A stretch of DNA of 44,506 nucleotides, taken from NCBI GenBank assembly GCA_002501205.1, contig DLRW01000083.1, positions 1-44,506 on the forward strand, written 5' to 3'. A program made the translations under genes and the position numbers. The stretch is from Flavobacteriales bacterium UBA7878 (lineage in GTDB: Bacteria; Bacteroidota; Bacteroidia; Flavobacteriales; Schleiferiaceae). This document shows positions 8,347-16,743 of the stretch, piece after piece (the first letter of the stretch is position 1; the number at the start of each line of letters is the position of its first letter). The notes beneath the pieces are model-generated. The model did not search any database, was not told the DNA's origin, and was given only the letters and a program-made list of their open reading frames with translations.

Positions 8347-9531
8347 ATGGAAAATCAATCATCAAAGTACAGCCAGCGAGGGGTTTCCTCTCAAAAGGAA
8401 GATGTACATCAGGCAATCAAGGATTTGGATAAAGGCTTGTTTCCTAAGGCTTTCTGTAAGATTATCCCTGATTTTCTATCGGGCAGCGAAGAGCATTGTG
8501 TAATAATGCATGCAGATGGTGCCGGTACAAAATCTTCATTGGCCTACTTATACTGGAAGGAAACCGGTGATTTGAGCGTGTGGAAAGGCATTGCCCAAGA
8601 TGCTTTGATTATGAATATTGATGATTTGCTTTGCGTGGGGGCAGCCGATGTGCCGATCCTGGTATCATCAACCATTGGTCGCAATAAGAACTTGATTCCG
8701 GCTGAAGTTATTTCCGCCTTGATTCAAGGTACTCAGGACTTAATTGATGAGTTGAATGCTGAAGGGATGAACCTAATTCTGACCGGGGGCGAAACCGCGG
8801 ACGTGGGTGATTTGGTGCGTACAGTGATTGTAGATAGCACGGTCACTGCCCGAATGAAAAGATCGGAGGTGATCGATAATGCCAACATTGCTGCAGGACA
8901 AGTTATCGTTGGTTTGGCCTCATTTGGGCAGGCTAATTACGAGAAGGACTATAATGGTGGGATGGGAAGTAATGGTTTAACCAGTGCGCGTCACGATGTG
9001 TTTGCCCATTATTTAGCGGAAAAATACCCTGAGTCATTCGATCCTCAGGTCCCGGAGGAACTGGTGTATTCGGGTGTATCCCGTTTAACGGATAAGGTAG
9101 AAGGTAGTCCCTTGGATGCAGGCAAATTAGTATTGTCTCCCACTCGAACTTATGCACCGGTTATTTCCAAAATATTAAAGGAGCAGCGCTCAGCTGTACA
9201 TGGTATGGTTCATTGCAGTGGAGGGGCTCAAACTAAAGTGCTGCATTTTGTGGACGGTGTACATGTGATTAAAGACAAGCTATTTACAACACCACCCTTG
9301 TTCCGTCATATACAACAATCATCCGGCACTTCCTGGAAGGAGATGTATGAGGTTTTCAATATGGGGCATCGGATGGAGTTGTACTGTGACGCCGAAGCCG
9401 CAGAGGCTATTATCGCGATTAGTAAATCCTTTGGTATTGATGCCCAGGTAGTGGGTAGGGTAGAAGCGGCTGAAAAAGCGCAAGTTTCTATTCAATCAGA
9501 GCATGGAAGCTTTGAGTATTTTAAGTCCTAA
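8347..9531 (+). CDS. purM: Phosphoribosylformylglycinamidine cyclo-ligase (AIR synthase)
   Basis: A 394-residue PurM of the longer Bacteroidota type (the E. coli enzyme is about 345). It closes the imidazole ring of 5-aminoimidazole ribonucleotide in purine synthesis, using ATP. The N-terminal half has the ADGAGTKSSLAY loop, the catalytic/ATP region QDALIMNIDDLLCVGA and the glycine-rich LTGGETADVGD stretch; the C-terminal half has the HCSGGAQTKVL segment that replaces HITGGG of proteobacterial enzymes. It is first in a tight unit with prfA (3-nt gap) and pyrF (2-nt gap). Confidence 0.93.
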   Translation: MENQSSKYSQRGVSSQKEDVHQAIKDLDKGLFPKAFCKIIPDFLSGSEEHCVIMHADGAGTKSSLAYLYWKETGDLSVWKGIAQDALIMNIDDLLCVGAADVPILVSSTIGRNKNLIPAEVISALIQGTQDLIDELNAEGMNLILTGGETADVGDLVRTVIVDSTVTARMKRSEVIDNANIAAGQVIVGLASFGQANYEKDYNGGMGSNGLTSARHDVFAHYLAEKYPESFDPQVPEELVYSGVSRLTDKVEGSPLDAGKLVLSPTRTYAPVISKILKEQRSAVHGMVHCSGGAQTKVLHFVDGVHVIKDKLFTTPPLFRHIQQSSGTSWKEMYEVFNMGHRMELYCDAEAAEAIIAISKSFGIDAQVVGRVEAAEKAQVSIQSEHGSFEYFKS

Positions 9532-9534
9532 GAG

Positions 9535-10608
9535 ATGCAGGAGAAATTAGATCAGATTAAACAGCGATTCGATGAGGTGAATGATCTCATTATTCAACCG
9601 GATATTATTTCCGATCAGAAGCGCTATGTAAAGCTCAATAAGGAGTTTAAAGATCTTAAGAAAATAGTTGATGCTCGAGCCCAGTATATGGAGCTCACAG
9701 AGCGTTTAAAGGAAGCCAAGGATCTTATCATTAATTCAGATGATGAGGAAATGCGTGAGATGGCTAAAATGGAGCTCGATGAGGTAGAACCAGCCTTGGA
9801 AGAATTGGAAGGGCAGATTCGCTTTATGCTAATTCCCAAGGATCCCGAAGATGAGAAAAATGCGGTTCTGGAAATTCGCGCGGGAACAGGTGGAGATGAG
9901 GCTTCCATTTTTGCTGGAGATTTAGCTAAAATGTATACCCGTTATTGTGAAGCCCGCGGCTGGAAAGTTGAAGTGGTAGACTTTAACGAAGGTACCATGG
10001 GCGGTTATAAGGAAATCGTAATGGAGGTTTCCGGTGAAGATATTTATGGCACCTTGAAATTTGAAAGTGGTGTGCATCGCGTACAGCGCGTGCCTGCAAC
10101 CGAGACCCAGGGTAGAGTGCATACTTCTGCAGCAACTGTAGCCGTATTGCCTGAAGCTGAAGAGGTAGACGTTGAGCTAAATCCATCCGATATCGAAATG
10201 CAGACTTCTCGATCCGGAGGGGCTGGTGGACAGAATGTGAACAAGGTGGAAACCAAGGTTCAATTAACCCATAAGCCTACCGGTATTGTGGTGGTTTGCC
10301 AGGTGGAGCGCACCCAATTGGGTAACCGCGAGCGAGCCATGCAAATGCTGAGAACCAAATTGTACGAGATGGAATTGGAAAAGCATAACAGCGAAATTTC
10401 CAATAAGCGTAAAACCATGGTTTCTACCGGAGATCGCTCAGCGAAGATTCGTACTTATAACTATCCACAGGGTAGGGTAACTGATCATCGTATTAACCTT
10501 ACTGTTTACAATTTACAAGAAGTAGTAAACGGAGATATTCAGAAATTTATTGATGAATTAATGCTTGCGGAGAATGCAGAACGACTCCGCGAAGGAAGCG
10601 AAGACTAG
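9535..10608 (+). CDS. prfA: Peptide chain release factor 1
   Basis: A 357-residue class I release factor that recognises UAA and UAG and hydrolyses peptidyl-tRNA. The tripeptide anticodon PAT is at residues 187-189 (RF1 type, not the SPF of RF2), and the catalytic GGQ is at residues 231-233 inside SGGAGGQNVNKVET. Standard length, and no programmed frameshift of the kind found in prfB. Lies between purM and pyrF in one operon. Confidence 0.97.
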   Translation: MQEKLDQIKQRFDEVNDLIIQPDIISDQKRYVKLNKEFKDLKKIVDARAQYMELTERLKEAKDLIINSDDEEMREMAKMELDEVEPALEELEGQIRFMLIPKDPEDEKNAVLEIRAGTGGDEASIFAGDLAKMYTRYCEARGWKVEVVDFNEGTMGGYKEIVMEVSGEDIYGTLKFESGVHRVQRVPATETQGRVHTSAATVAVLPEAEEVDVELNPSDIEMQTSRSGGAGGQNVNKVETKVQLTHKPTGIVVVCQVERTQLGNRERAMQMLRTKLYEMELEKHNSEISNKRKTMVSTGDRSAKIRTYNYPQGRVTDHRINLTVYNLQEVVNGDIQKFIDELMLAENAERLREGSED

Positions 10609-10610
10609 AT

Positions 10611-11426
10611 ATGACACGCAGCGAATTAGAAGCTCAAATTCAGGCTAAGAAGTCTGTTTTATGCGTAGGCCTGGATACAGATATTGAGAAAATTCCCGCT
10701 CATCTCAAGGAGTTGGAAGATCCCATTTTTGAATTCAATAAGGCCATTATCGATGCAACCCATCAATATGCCGTGGCCTACAAACCTAATCTGGCTTTTT
10801 ATGAAGCAGAAGGCCTTAAAGGCTGGCAAAGCCTGGAAAAAACGCTGCAATATCTAAATCAAAATTATCCGGAGCTTTTCACCATTGCTGATGCCAAACG
10901 TGGTGATATTGGCAATACCAGTGCTCGGTATGCTAAAGCCTTTTTTGAGGAAATAAATTTTGACTCCATTACTGTGGCTCCTTATATGGGGAGCGATTCA
11001 GTTAAGCCTTTTCTGGGCTATCCCGGTAAATGGGTTATTCTATTGGCCTTAACCTCAAATCCTGGAGGGGGTGATTTTCAATTAAAGAGCCTCTCGGAAG
11101 GAAATCAATTGTATCAAGAGGTTTTACGTCAATCATCCCAGTGGGCCTCCGAGGAAGAGCTCATGTATGTGGTGGGAGCGACCAAGGCTGAGTACTTGAA
11201 AGAAATTCGAAAATGGGTACCAAATCACTATTTATTGGTACCAGGTGTCGGTGCGCAAGGAGGGACTGTTTCTGAGGTAATGGAACATGGAAAAGCGAAT
11301 TCCGGTGCCGGACTTTTAATCAACTCTTCACGTGGTATTATCTATGCCTCTCAGGCTGAGGATTTTGCTCAGGCCGCAGGACGTGAAGCGGCTAAATTAC
11401 AGGCCGAAATGGCGGCTTTTTTGTAG
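10611..11426 (+). CDS. pyrF: Orotidine 5'-phosphate decarboxylase (long type)
   Basis: A 271-residue PyrF of the longer subgroup (about 270-280 residues) common in Bacteroidota, Actinobacteria and Deinococcus. It decarboxylates OMP to UMP, the last step of pyrimidine synthesis. The catalytic Lys/Asp motif DAKRGDIGNT is at residues 94-103 and is followed by the subgroup-specific TVAPYMGSDSVKPFL; a C-terminal LVPGVGAQGG phosphate-binding segment is present. It begins 2 nt after prfA. No hairpin terminator is evident after the stop, although a palindromic AAAGGCCTTT occurs at 11466-11475. Confidence 0.95.
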   Translation: MTRSELEAQIQAKKSVLCVGLDTDIEKIPAHLKELEDPIFEFNKAIIDATHQYAVAYKPNLAFYEAEGLKGWQSLEKTLQYLNQNYPELFTIADAKRGDIGNTSARYAKAFFEEINFDSITVAPYMGSDSVKPFLGYPGKWVILLALTSNPGGGDFQLKSLSEGNQLYQEVLRQSSQWASEEELMYVVGATKAEYLKEIRKWVPNHYLLVPGVGAQGGTVSEVMEHGKANSGAGLLINSSRGIIYASQAEDFAQAAGREAAKLQAEMAAFL

Positions 11427-11874
11427 CTATCAATTTTTCTTCAAATCGCTGAAAACGCCATATTAAAAGGCCTTTCGGGCTGTTCATTTTGCATAGATAT
11501 CGCGATGTTGAGCCTGAGCTACTTAGCTTTTAAAAATTGGGCAAATCAGCAGTAAATAGCTGCGAGCGACCTGCTTAAATTCCTGTTTCTATTTTACTTA
11601 ATTCCTTTAAATCAGGTGTTTGTGGAGAATATATCTCTTTTATCCACATTTGATTGTGAATTAGAGAAAGGGGACTAGCCGAACTAATTCATTTTAAAGG
11701 AACAACCCAAATTTTAATAAGCTGGCCGTTTAGTTCAACCAACCAATCAAGCAAGCTTAAGCAGGGTAAATACCCGATCCGGAAAATGCTTGATCCGGAC
11801 CGAGTTAAACCCCATCTTATTGAAGGATGAGTTTTCCACTGCGTGATAGAAATTTTTAAAAACTAATCAATTTC
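11427..11874 (+). other. 448-bp gene-free region ahead of the exported-protein triplet
   Basis: No ORF with plausible coding character and no TAnnTTTG match was found. The last 110 bases hold clustered small structures: a GGGTA/TACCC inverted repeat (11764-11775), a direct repeat GATCCGGA (11776-11783 and 11792-11799), and a 6-bp stem CATCTT/AGGATG with a 5-nt loop (11813-11829). It may be a long 5' leader or a regulatory region for the three genes that follow. I cannot match it to a known riboswitch. Confidence 0.4.
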
Positions 11875-12516
11875 ATGAAAACTTTACTTCAATCATTCTT
11901 CGGAAAATTGAGCATTTCGCTGATCCTTGTATTGGCAGCGCAAAGTCTTTCTGCACAGGTTACTTACACCGACTCTGTATGTGCGGGAAGTACCGATGTA
12001 GTTTATGGTGTAACAGGAGCAGCAGCTACCAGTCATTACAGCTGGTTTTTGAATGATCCAACCGCGGGTACCATTGATAGTACGGTAAGTGCTAATAATG
12101 GAACCATTGAAATCGACTGGGGGGTCGTGGCCGGAACTTATACCCTTTATGTGGTAGAATCAGATCAGTATGGCTGTTACAGCGATACCAATAGCTTGAA
12201 CATTGTGATAAACCCACTGCCAACGGTGGCTATTCAAGCTGATTCAGTCTGTGAGGGCTTCAGCGCAAGCTTAACCTTTACTTTAACCGGTACAGCACCT
12301 TGGATTATCGATTACACGGATGGTTCAACCAACTTTACCGACACAGCAAATGCTACTCCTTATGTAGTAAGCTTACCTAATTACAACACGAGTCAAACAG
12401 TTACGGTTACAGGTTTAACTGATGCTAACGGATGTGCGGCTGATCCTAGTGGATTACCAAATACACCAGTTATCATTCATCCAAAGCCCAGTACCGGAGC
12501 AATTTACCATTACTAA
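11875..12516 (+). CDS. Exported Ig/PKD-like protein with G-x-I-x-H-Y tail (first of triplet)
   Basis: A 213-residue protein with a signal peptide (about residues 1-28, ending SLSAQ) followed by two beta-sandwich-like units, each opening with a D-S-V-C-x-G motif (about residues 33 and 123). The first unit contains a G-T-I-D-S-T strand and an IDWG strand; the second has PWIIDYTDGS and NGCAADPSGL. The chain ends in TGAIYHY. No T9SS sorting domain is present. It is paralogous to the third gene of this cluster along nearly its whole length, and its first unit resembles the N-terminus of the second. Function unknown; location outside the inner membrane is inferred from the signal peptide. Confidence 0.78.
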   Translation: MKTLLQSFFGKLSISLILVLAAQSLSAQVTYTDSVCAGSTDVVYGVTGAAATSHYSWFLNDPTAGTIDSTVSANNGTIEIDWGVVAGTYTLYVVESDQYGCYSDTNSLNIVINPLPTVAIQADSVCEGFSASLTFTLTGTAPWIIDYTDGSTNFTDTANATPYVVSLPNYNTSQTVTVTGLTDANGCAADPSGLPNTPVIIHPKPSTGAIYHY

Positions 12517-12525
12517 TCCGCAGTC

Positions 12526-13572
12526 TTGAATCGTAAAGGGTACATAGGGCTTTTGGTTCTTACCCTTTACGCTTCTCTGAGCTTTGCGCAGCAAGCCTTA
12601 GATACGGTATGTATTTATGATCCGCCAAATCGTTTGGCGGTTCCTTTTCAAGCTGGCATGAAGTATCAGTGGAGCGTAGGGCAAGGAAAGATAGTAGGAC
12701 GCTCGGATAGTAATGTTGTGCAAATTGATTGGTCGAATGCTTCGGCCGGAGTTCACGGAATTAGTGTGTATGCGTATTCAGATACTTTATTGTGTCCTGG
12801 TGATACGTCCTTAGCCCTGATTCGCGTAACCGCACCCAGCACGGCATTAGCTAAATTTCCGGAAAGGGCCTGCGAAGGAGATTGGGTGACTTTGGAGAGT
12901 TCCATAGTGGGCGACTTTATGTGGAAGGGCGGCTCCCGGGATCGGGTCATTAGCTTTCAGGCAAATTCCGATACCAGTACTTACCTTATTGCTCTGAATG
13001 GTTCTTGCGAGAACGATACCGTGGCATTTGATATTCAGGTTTATGATCAACCTGAAGCTCGAATCAGCCATGTTCCGGATACGCTTTATTATGGTGATCT
13101 ACTCAATTTATTTTTCCAAGGGAGGGCCAGTAACCAAGCTCAAATTGAGTGGTATCTCAATCGAATCTATTTTGATCAAGGTACAGCTACACGAATTGAG
13201 TTTACAGACTTTGGTAAACATGAGATCCTTCAAATCGTAGACAATGGCGTATGCTCGGATACCACCTACAAATATGTTTACATTGATGAAAGATTTGAAG
13301 TGTTCTTCCCCAATGCCTTTACTCCCAATGGAGATGGTCTAAATGATCTTTGGAAATTTAAAGGGGTAGGTATGAGTTATTTCCTGGCTTCAGTTTACAA
13401 CCGTTGGGGGGAAATGGTTTACCAATGGGATAGCAATAATCCTATTAATGGATGGGATGGAACCAATGGTGGTCAAAGGAGCCCGGAAGGTACCTATATC
13501 GTTAAGGTTGAGGTGAAAAACCAAAGGGGGGAGACACATTATTATACCAACTACTTTAGCTTAATTCGATGA
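12526..13572 (+). CDS. T9SS type B sorting-domain protein (gliding motility-associated CTD)
   Basis: A 348-residue exported protein. Translation must start at TTG 12526, because an in-frame stop (12514-12516) precedes it and this start yields a good signal peptide ending SLSFAQ. The N-terminal unit (LDTVC... IDWSNASAG) resembles those of the neighbouring proteins; further Ig-like strands follow. The C-terminal 85 residues are a classic type B T9SS domain, with FFPNAFTPNGDGLNDLW at about 262-278, YNRWGEMVYQ, and an SPEGTYIVKVEV strand. Such domains send proteins across the outer membrane through T9SS, often with the help of PorP/SprF-type partners. It lies in the same frame 9 nt after the first gene and overlaps the third by 4 nt (ATGA). 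Confidence 0.88.
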   Translation: MNRKGYIGLLVLTLYASLSFAQQALDTVCIYDPPNRLAVPFQAGMKYQWSVGQGKIVGRSDSNVVQIDWSNASAGVHGISVYAYSDTLLCPGDTSLALIRVTAPSTALAKFPERACEGDWVTLESSIVGDFMWKGGSRDRVISFQANSDTSTYLIALNGSCENDTVAFDIQVYDQPEARISHVPDTLYYGDLLNLFFQGRASNQAQIEWYLNRIYFDQGTATRIEFTDFGKHEILQIVDNGVCSDTTYKYVYIDERFEVFFPNAFTPNGDGLNDLWKFKGVGMSYFLASVYNRWGEMVYQWDSNNPINGWDGTNGGQRSPEGTYIVKVEVKNQRGETHYYTNYFSLIR

Positions 13573-14717
13573 GAAGGGTTGGCCTCATATATGGTTTGAT
13601 TATGCTTCTCTTTGCCTTCGGGCTTAGAGCGCAAACTGTAGTACAGAATTTTAATCAAAGTGTAAACCAAATCGGCGATTGCTGGCAATGGCAAGACATG
13701 GAGATTACTACAAAGAATTCAATAAATTCTGCCAACCAGAAAAAGGCCTTAACTGGTAAAGTAGTAGACGGAGATCCGGCCTACCATTTCACCAGCCCCA
13801 TTATCGAATACAATGGTTCAGGTTTTATTGACTTTCGCCATAAACTTGATTTTGCTAATGGCACGCATCGTGAATTGCAGATTCAATTATTGGATGTAAA
13901 CGAAAACCTGGTGCAGGTACTGCATAGTCATGTTTATATCGATAGTGCAACCGGTACCTATCCAAACGGAACCCCAACCAATGTGGTTCAAACTGTAGTG
14001 CCAGTTACTTTTACCGGAATATATATCCTGCGCTTTTATTTCATTTCGAGTGGGGGTACCTCCTTTGCCATGGTAGATGATATCTTTATTGATGGTCAGG
14101 ATATGAGCGACCCTAATAATGATAATGGTTATGGATATTGTAGGGCAGATGATTACATCTACGATACACTTTGTGCCGGATCAAACGAATTATATACAGT
14201 TCCTTACCCGGTGTCTGGCTCAGATTGGACCTGGACTTTTTTAGGAACTAGCGGGGGAAGGATAGACTCAACTTTAGTTTTTGGCCAGGAGGATACAACC
14301 GTAGGTGTGAGTTGGGATATTACTGCGTCTGGCGATTATATCTTAGAAGCCACGGAAATTAAGCCTCCTTATAATACAACTTCGTATAGTGTAGAATACA
14401 ATTTACATGTATTACCTGCACCAACACTGACCTGGAGTATTGACTCGGTCTGTCAAGGAGATATGCACACGGCCACCTTAAATTTTGGAGGGGCTAGCGG
14501 ACCCTGGGAAGTTACTTTCTATGATGGAGACAGCACTTTTACTCAGAGCTTTACAGACAGCATAAGCCTGGTTAATTTGGGCGTCTATGATACTACCCGG
14601 ACTTTACAGATACAGTCTATAATTGCTGGAAATGGATGTGCGGGTGATACCACTGGATTACAGGCGGTATCTTGGGTAAGAGGCAGGCTAGCCCTCGGCC
14701 CTATATGGCATTATTGA
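13569..14717 (+). CDS. Exported Ig-like protein with G-x-I-x-H-Y tail (third of triplet)
   Basis: A 382-residue protein with a signal peptide ending FGLRAQ. Residues about 22-185 form an extra N-terminal module, possibly a carbohydrate-binding-type jelly roll judging from the strand pattern and MVDDIFIDG; this is a guess. Residues about 200-382 are paralogous to the whole mature part of the first gene: YDTLCAGS, GRIDST, IDSVCQGD, PWEVTFYDGDS, NGCAGDTTGL and the final LGPIWHY. No T9SS domain. ATG overlaps the stop of the middle gene, so translational coupling is likely. Its 3' end overlaps the convergent MarR gene by 7 nt, leaving no room for a terminator hairpin between them. Confidence 0.78.
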   Translation: MRRVGLIYGLIMLLFAFGLRAQTVVQNFNQSVNQIGDCWQWQDMEITTKNSINSANQKKALTGKVVDGDPAYHFTSPIIEYNGSGFIDFRHKLDFANGTHRELQIQLLDVNENLVQVLHSHVYIDSATGTYPNGTPTNVVQTVVPVTFTGIYILRFYFISSGGTSFAMVDDIFIDGQDMSDPNNDNGYGYCRADDYIYDTLCAGSNELYTVPYPVSGSDWTWTFLGTSGGRIDSTLVFGQEDTTVGVSWDITASGDYILEATEIKPPYNTTSYSVEYNLHVLPAPTLTWSIDSVCQGDMHTATLNFGGASGPWEVTFYDGDSTFTQSFTDSISLVNLGVYDTTRTLQIQSIIAGNGCAGDTTGLQAVSWVRGRLALGPIWHY

Positions 14718-15181
14718 GCCTTATCCTCTTCGCTTTCCCGCATTTTGTCTAATAAATTACTCAGCTGATTGGCTTCTTCCTCTGTCAGATTTCCAAAGGT
14801 TTCTTCTATTCGAAATTCCCTTTGATCAATGCTTTCGAGCTTGGCCAAGCCCGCCTCGGTAATGATCACATCAACCAGGCGTTTGTCGTTGGGACAGGTT
14901 TGCTTGGAAACAAATTCCTTTTTGATTAAGCGATCCACAATACGAGAAGTATCGCTCATTTTATCCAACATCCGTTCTCGAATTTGTAAGGTGCTCAAGG
15001 GATCGGGATAGCTGCCTCTTAAAATTCGCAAAACATTAAACTGCTGTTTGGTAAGGCCTTCGCCACTAAGCATGCCTCGCACTTTTTCATCGAGCCAGTT
15101 ATTAGTGTACATGATGTTTAAAAAAGCCTTTTGATAAGCGTTTCTAAAATGGCTTTGCTTAATCTCTTCTTGAATACCCAT
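14711..15181 (-). CDS. MarR family transcriptional regulator
   Basis: A 156-residue winged-helix protein of MarR type: dimerisation helices at both ends, a recognition helix region around QIRERMLDKMSDTSRIVDRLIKK (about residues 79-101), and a wing with D-K-R-L-V-D-V-I-I. In flavobacteria, close relatives often sit beside YceI genes, but none is here. It is divergent from the DUF2851 gene with a 66-nt gap that contains a perfect dyad (15223-15236), a candidate operator. The ligand cannot be inferred. Confidence 0.9.
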   Translation of the reverse strand: MGIQEEIKQSHFRNAYQKAFLNIMYTNNWLDEKVRGMLSGEGLTKQQFNVLRILRGSYPDPLSTLQIRERMLDKMSDTSRIVDRLIKKEFVSKQTCPNDKRLVDVIITEAGLAKLESIDQREFRIEETFGNLTEEEANQLSNLLDKMRESEEDKAQ

Positions 15182-15222
15182 GGCGCTAAAATATAACTTG
15201 CTCTTAACCTGTGAAATGTTTT

Positions 15223-15236
15223 AATGTTCAAACATT
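15223..15236. promoter_or_regulatory. Candidate MarR operator (AATGTT-CA-AACATT)
   Basis: A perfect 6-bp inverted repeat with 2-bp spacer in the divergent intergenic region, 42 bp upstream of the marR start and 11 bp upstream of the DUF2851 start. Size and symmetry fit a site for a MarR dimer. Confidence 0.45.
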
Positions 15237-15247
15237 GAAAAAAATCC

Positions 15248-16513
15248 ATGACTGAAGATTTTCTGCATTATCTCTGGCGATTTCGCCAATTGAAACCAGA
15301 TCCCTGGTACTCGAAAGATGGCAGCTGCATCGAGGTACTTCACCCCGGTTATTTAAACTCCAATAGTGGGCCCGACTTTGAACAAGCCCGCATTAAGATA
15401 AATGGTCAACTTTGGGTTGGAAGTGTCGAAATTCACATTCGTAGTTCAGATTGGAACCGACATCAACATCATTTGGATCCTGGTTACAATAATGTGATTC
15501 TACATGTGGTTCAAGAAGAAGACCAATTGATTTATACCGAAAAGGGTTGGGCCCCAACATGTTTAAGTTTAAAAGGACTGTATGATTCTCAGTTGTATTG
15601 GCGTTTCGAACAACGATTGCAAGGAGCCAAAACCTTGGCTTGTGCTGATAGCTTCCCAAGAGTAAATGACATTAAGAAGTATCAAATGCTGGAACGTGCC
15701 TGTATTGTAAGGATGCAGCAGCGTTCTGAAACGCTTAGTCTCGCTTTGGAGGAATTAGGAGGAAACTGGGATGCTTTGCTATATCGAAGCCTGGCTAAAG
15801 CAATGGGATCACCGGTGAATAGCCCCGCTATGGAATCTCTAAGCCGGGTCCTAAAGTTGGAGCTTTGGCGAAGGTATCAAGATAAAGACCTACAACGTGA
15901 TGCCCTCTTTTTAGGGATGGCAGGCCTCTTGACAAACATAGGCTCAGAAGAAATTCCCTGGGTTTCAGAATTTCACTTTTTAAAGCATAAGCATAGATTG
16001 AAGGAACTGGAATTGTCCATCTGGAAGTATTCGCGAATGCGCCCGGCTAATTTTCCCGATCGAAGGATTGCCCAATTGAGTCTCTTACTGCCCCAAGCTT
16101 TACAATGGTTTTCGTCCATTCGAGAAGGTCGGGAACTAAATTTACAAGCCCTTTACTGGCCTAAATTACCGGAATTTTGGCGAAATCACTATCGATTGAA
16201 AACCCCAGGCAGATCCAATATTGGATTGCAATGGTCGGAGGTGTTGAAGCAAAGTCTACTGATCAATGCTTTTATCCCCCTGCAATTCTTTTATGGCAAA
16301 AAGACCGGGCGATACGAATTGCAGGATGCCGCATTGGATTCTTTGATGAAAATACCGGCAGAATCAAACCGGCTCACTCGAAATTTTGAACAGTTGGGTT
16401 TAAAGCTACGTTCTGCCTTCGATAGTCAGGCTTGTATTGCTTGGTATAAGAACTATTGTCAGCCTAAAAAATGTTTAACTTGCACTCTCGGGAATGAGTT
16501 GCTAAATCAATAG
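15248..16513 (+). CDS. DUF2851 family protein
   Basis: A 421-residue soluble protein of the DUF2851 family, which is widespread in Bacteroidota and has no assigned function. Typical features are the N-terminal FLHYLWRFRQL segment, the conserved NSGPDFEQARI and GSVEIHIRSSDW blocks (about residues 38-64), and a C-terminal Cys cluster C-x-x-K-K-C-L-T-C. The pattern of conserved acidic and G-x-V-E-I-H residues resembles a nuclease-like fold, but this is only a resemblance. It heads a unit with a pspC-like gene (5-nt gap) and the potassium channel gene (6-nt gap). Confidence 0.88.
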   Translation: MTEDFLHYLWRFRQLKPDPWYSKDGSCIEVLHPGYLNSNSGPDFEQARIKINGQLWVGSVEIHIRSSDWNRHQHHLDPGYNNVILHVVQEEDQLIYTEKGWAPTCLSLKGLYDSQLYWRFEQRLQGAKTLACADSFPRVNDIKKYQMLERACIVRMQQRSETLSLALEELGGNWDALLYRSLAKAMGSPVNSPAMESLSRVLKLELWRRYQDKDLQRDALFLGMAGLLTNIGSEEIPWVSEFHFLKHKHRLKELELSIWKYSRMRPANFPDRRIAQLSLLLPQALQWFSSIREGRELNLQALYWPKLPEFWRNHYRLKTPGRSNIGLQWSEVLKQSLLINAFIPLQFFYGKKTGRYELQDAALDSLMKIPAESNRLTRNFEQLGLKLRSAFDSQACIAWYKNYCQPKKCLTCTLGNELLNQ

Positions 16514-16518
16514 CCAAG

Positions 16519-16737
16519 ATGGAAAGATTACGGAATTTTCTGGAGAAGTGGGGATTTGAAGTTTGCACCCGATCAGGTGAGCGAATGGGGATAGCCCCGG
16601 GAGTAGTACGTAAATACTTTATTTATACCTCTTTTCTAACCTTCGGGTCGCCCCTTATCTTATACCTTATTCTGGCATTTTGGATTCAGATAAAGGATCA
16701 TCTGCGGAGTAAGAGACATTCCGTACTTGACATATAA
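16519..16737 (+). CDS. PspC domain membrane protein
   Basis: A 72-residue protein that is one PspC domain: an amphipathic N-terminus with GFEVCTRSGERMGI, then a single membrane helix (about residues 36-57, TFGSPLILYLILAFWI). PspC domains sense or transmit envelope stress in proteobacteria; in Bacteroidota, short stand-alone versions like this are common and not characterised. Sits in the DUF2851-pspC-channel unit. Confidence 0.86.
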   Translation: MERLRNFLEKWGFEVCTRSGERMGIAPGVVRKYFIYTSFLTFGSPLILYLILAFWIQIKDHLRSKRHSVLDI

Positions 16738-16743
16738 TACACC

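Noticed and set aside
11760..11874. Cyclic-di-GMP or other known riboswitch
   Set aside because: Small stems are present but the conserved core bases of the riboswitch classes I know could not be placed.
12514..12528. First and second triplet genes as one gene split by a stop codon
   Set aside because: They are in the same frame with only a TAA between, but the second has its own full signal peptide and the first ends with a tail shared with the third, so both ends are natural.
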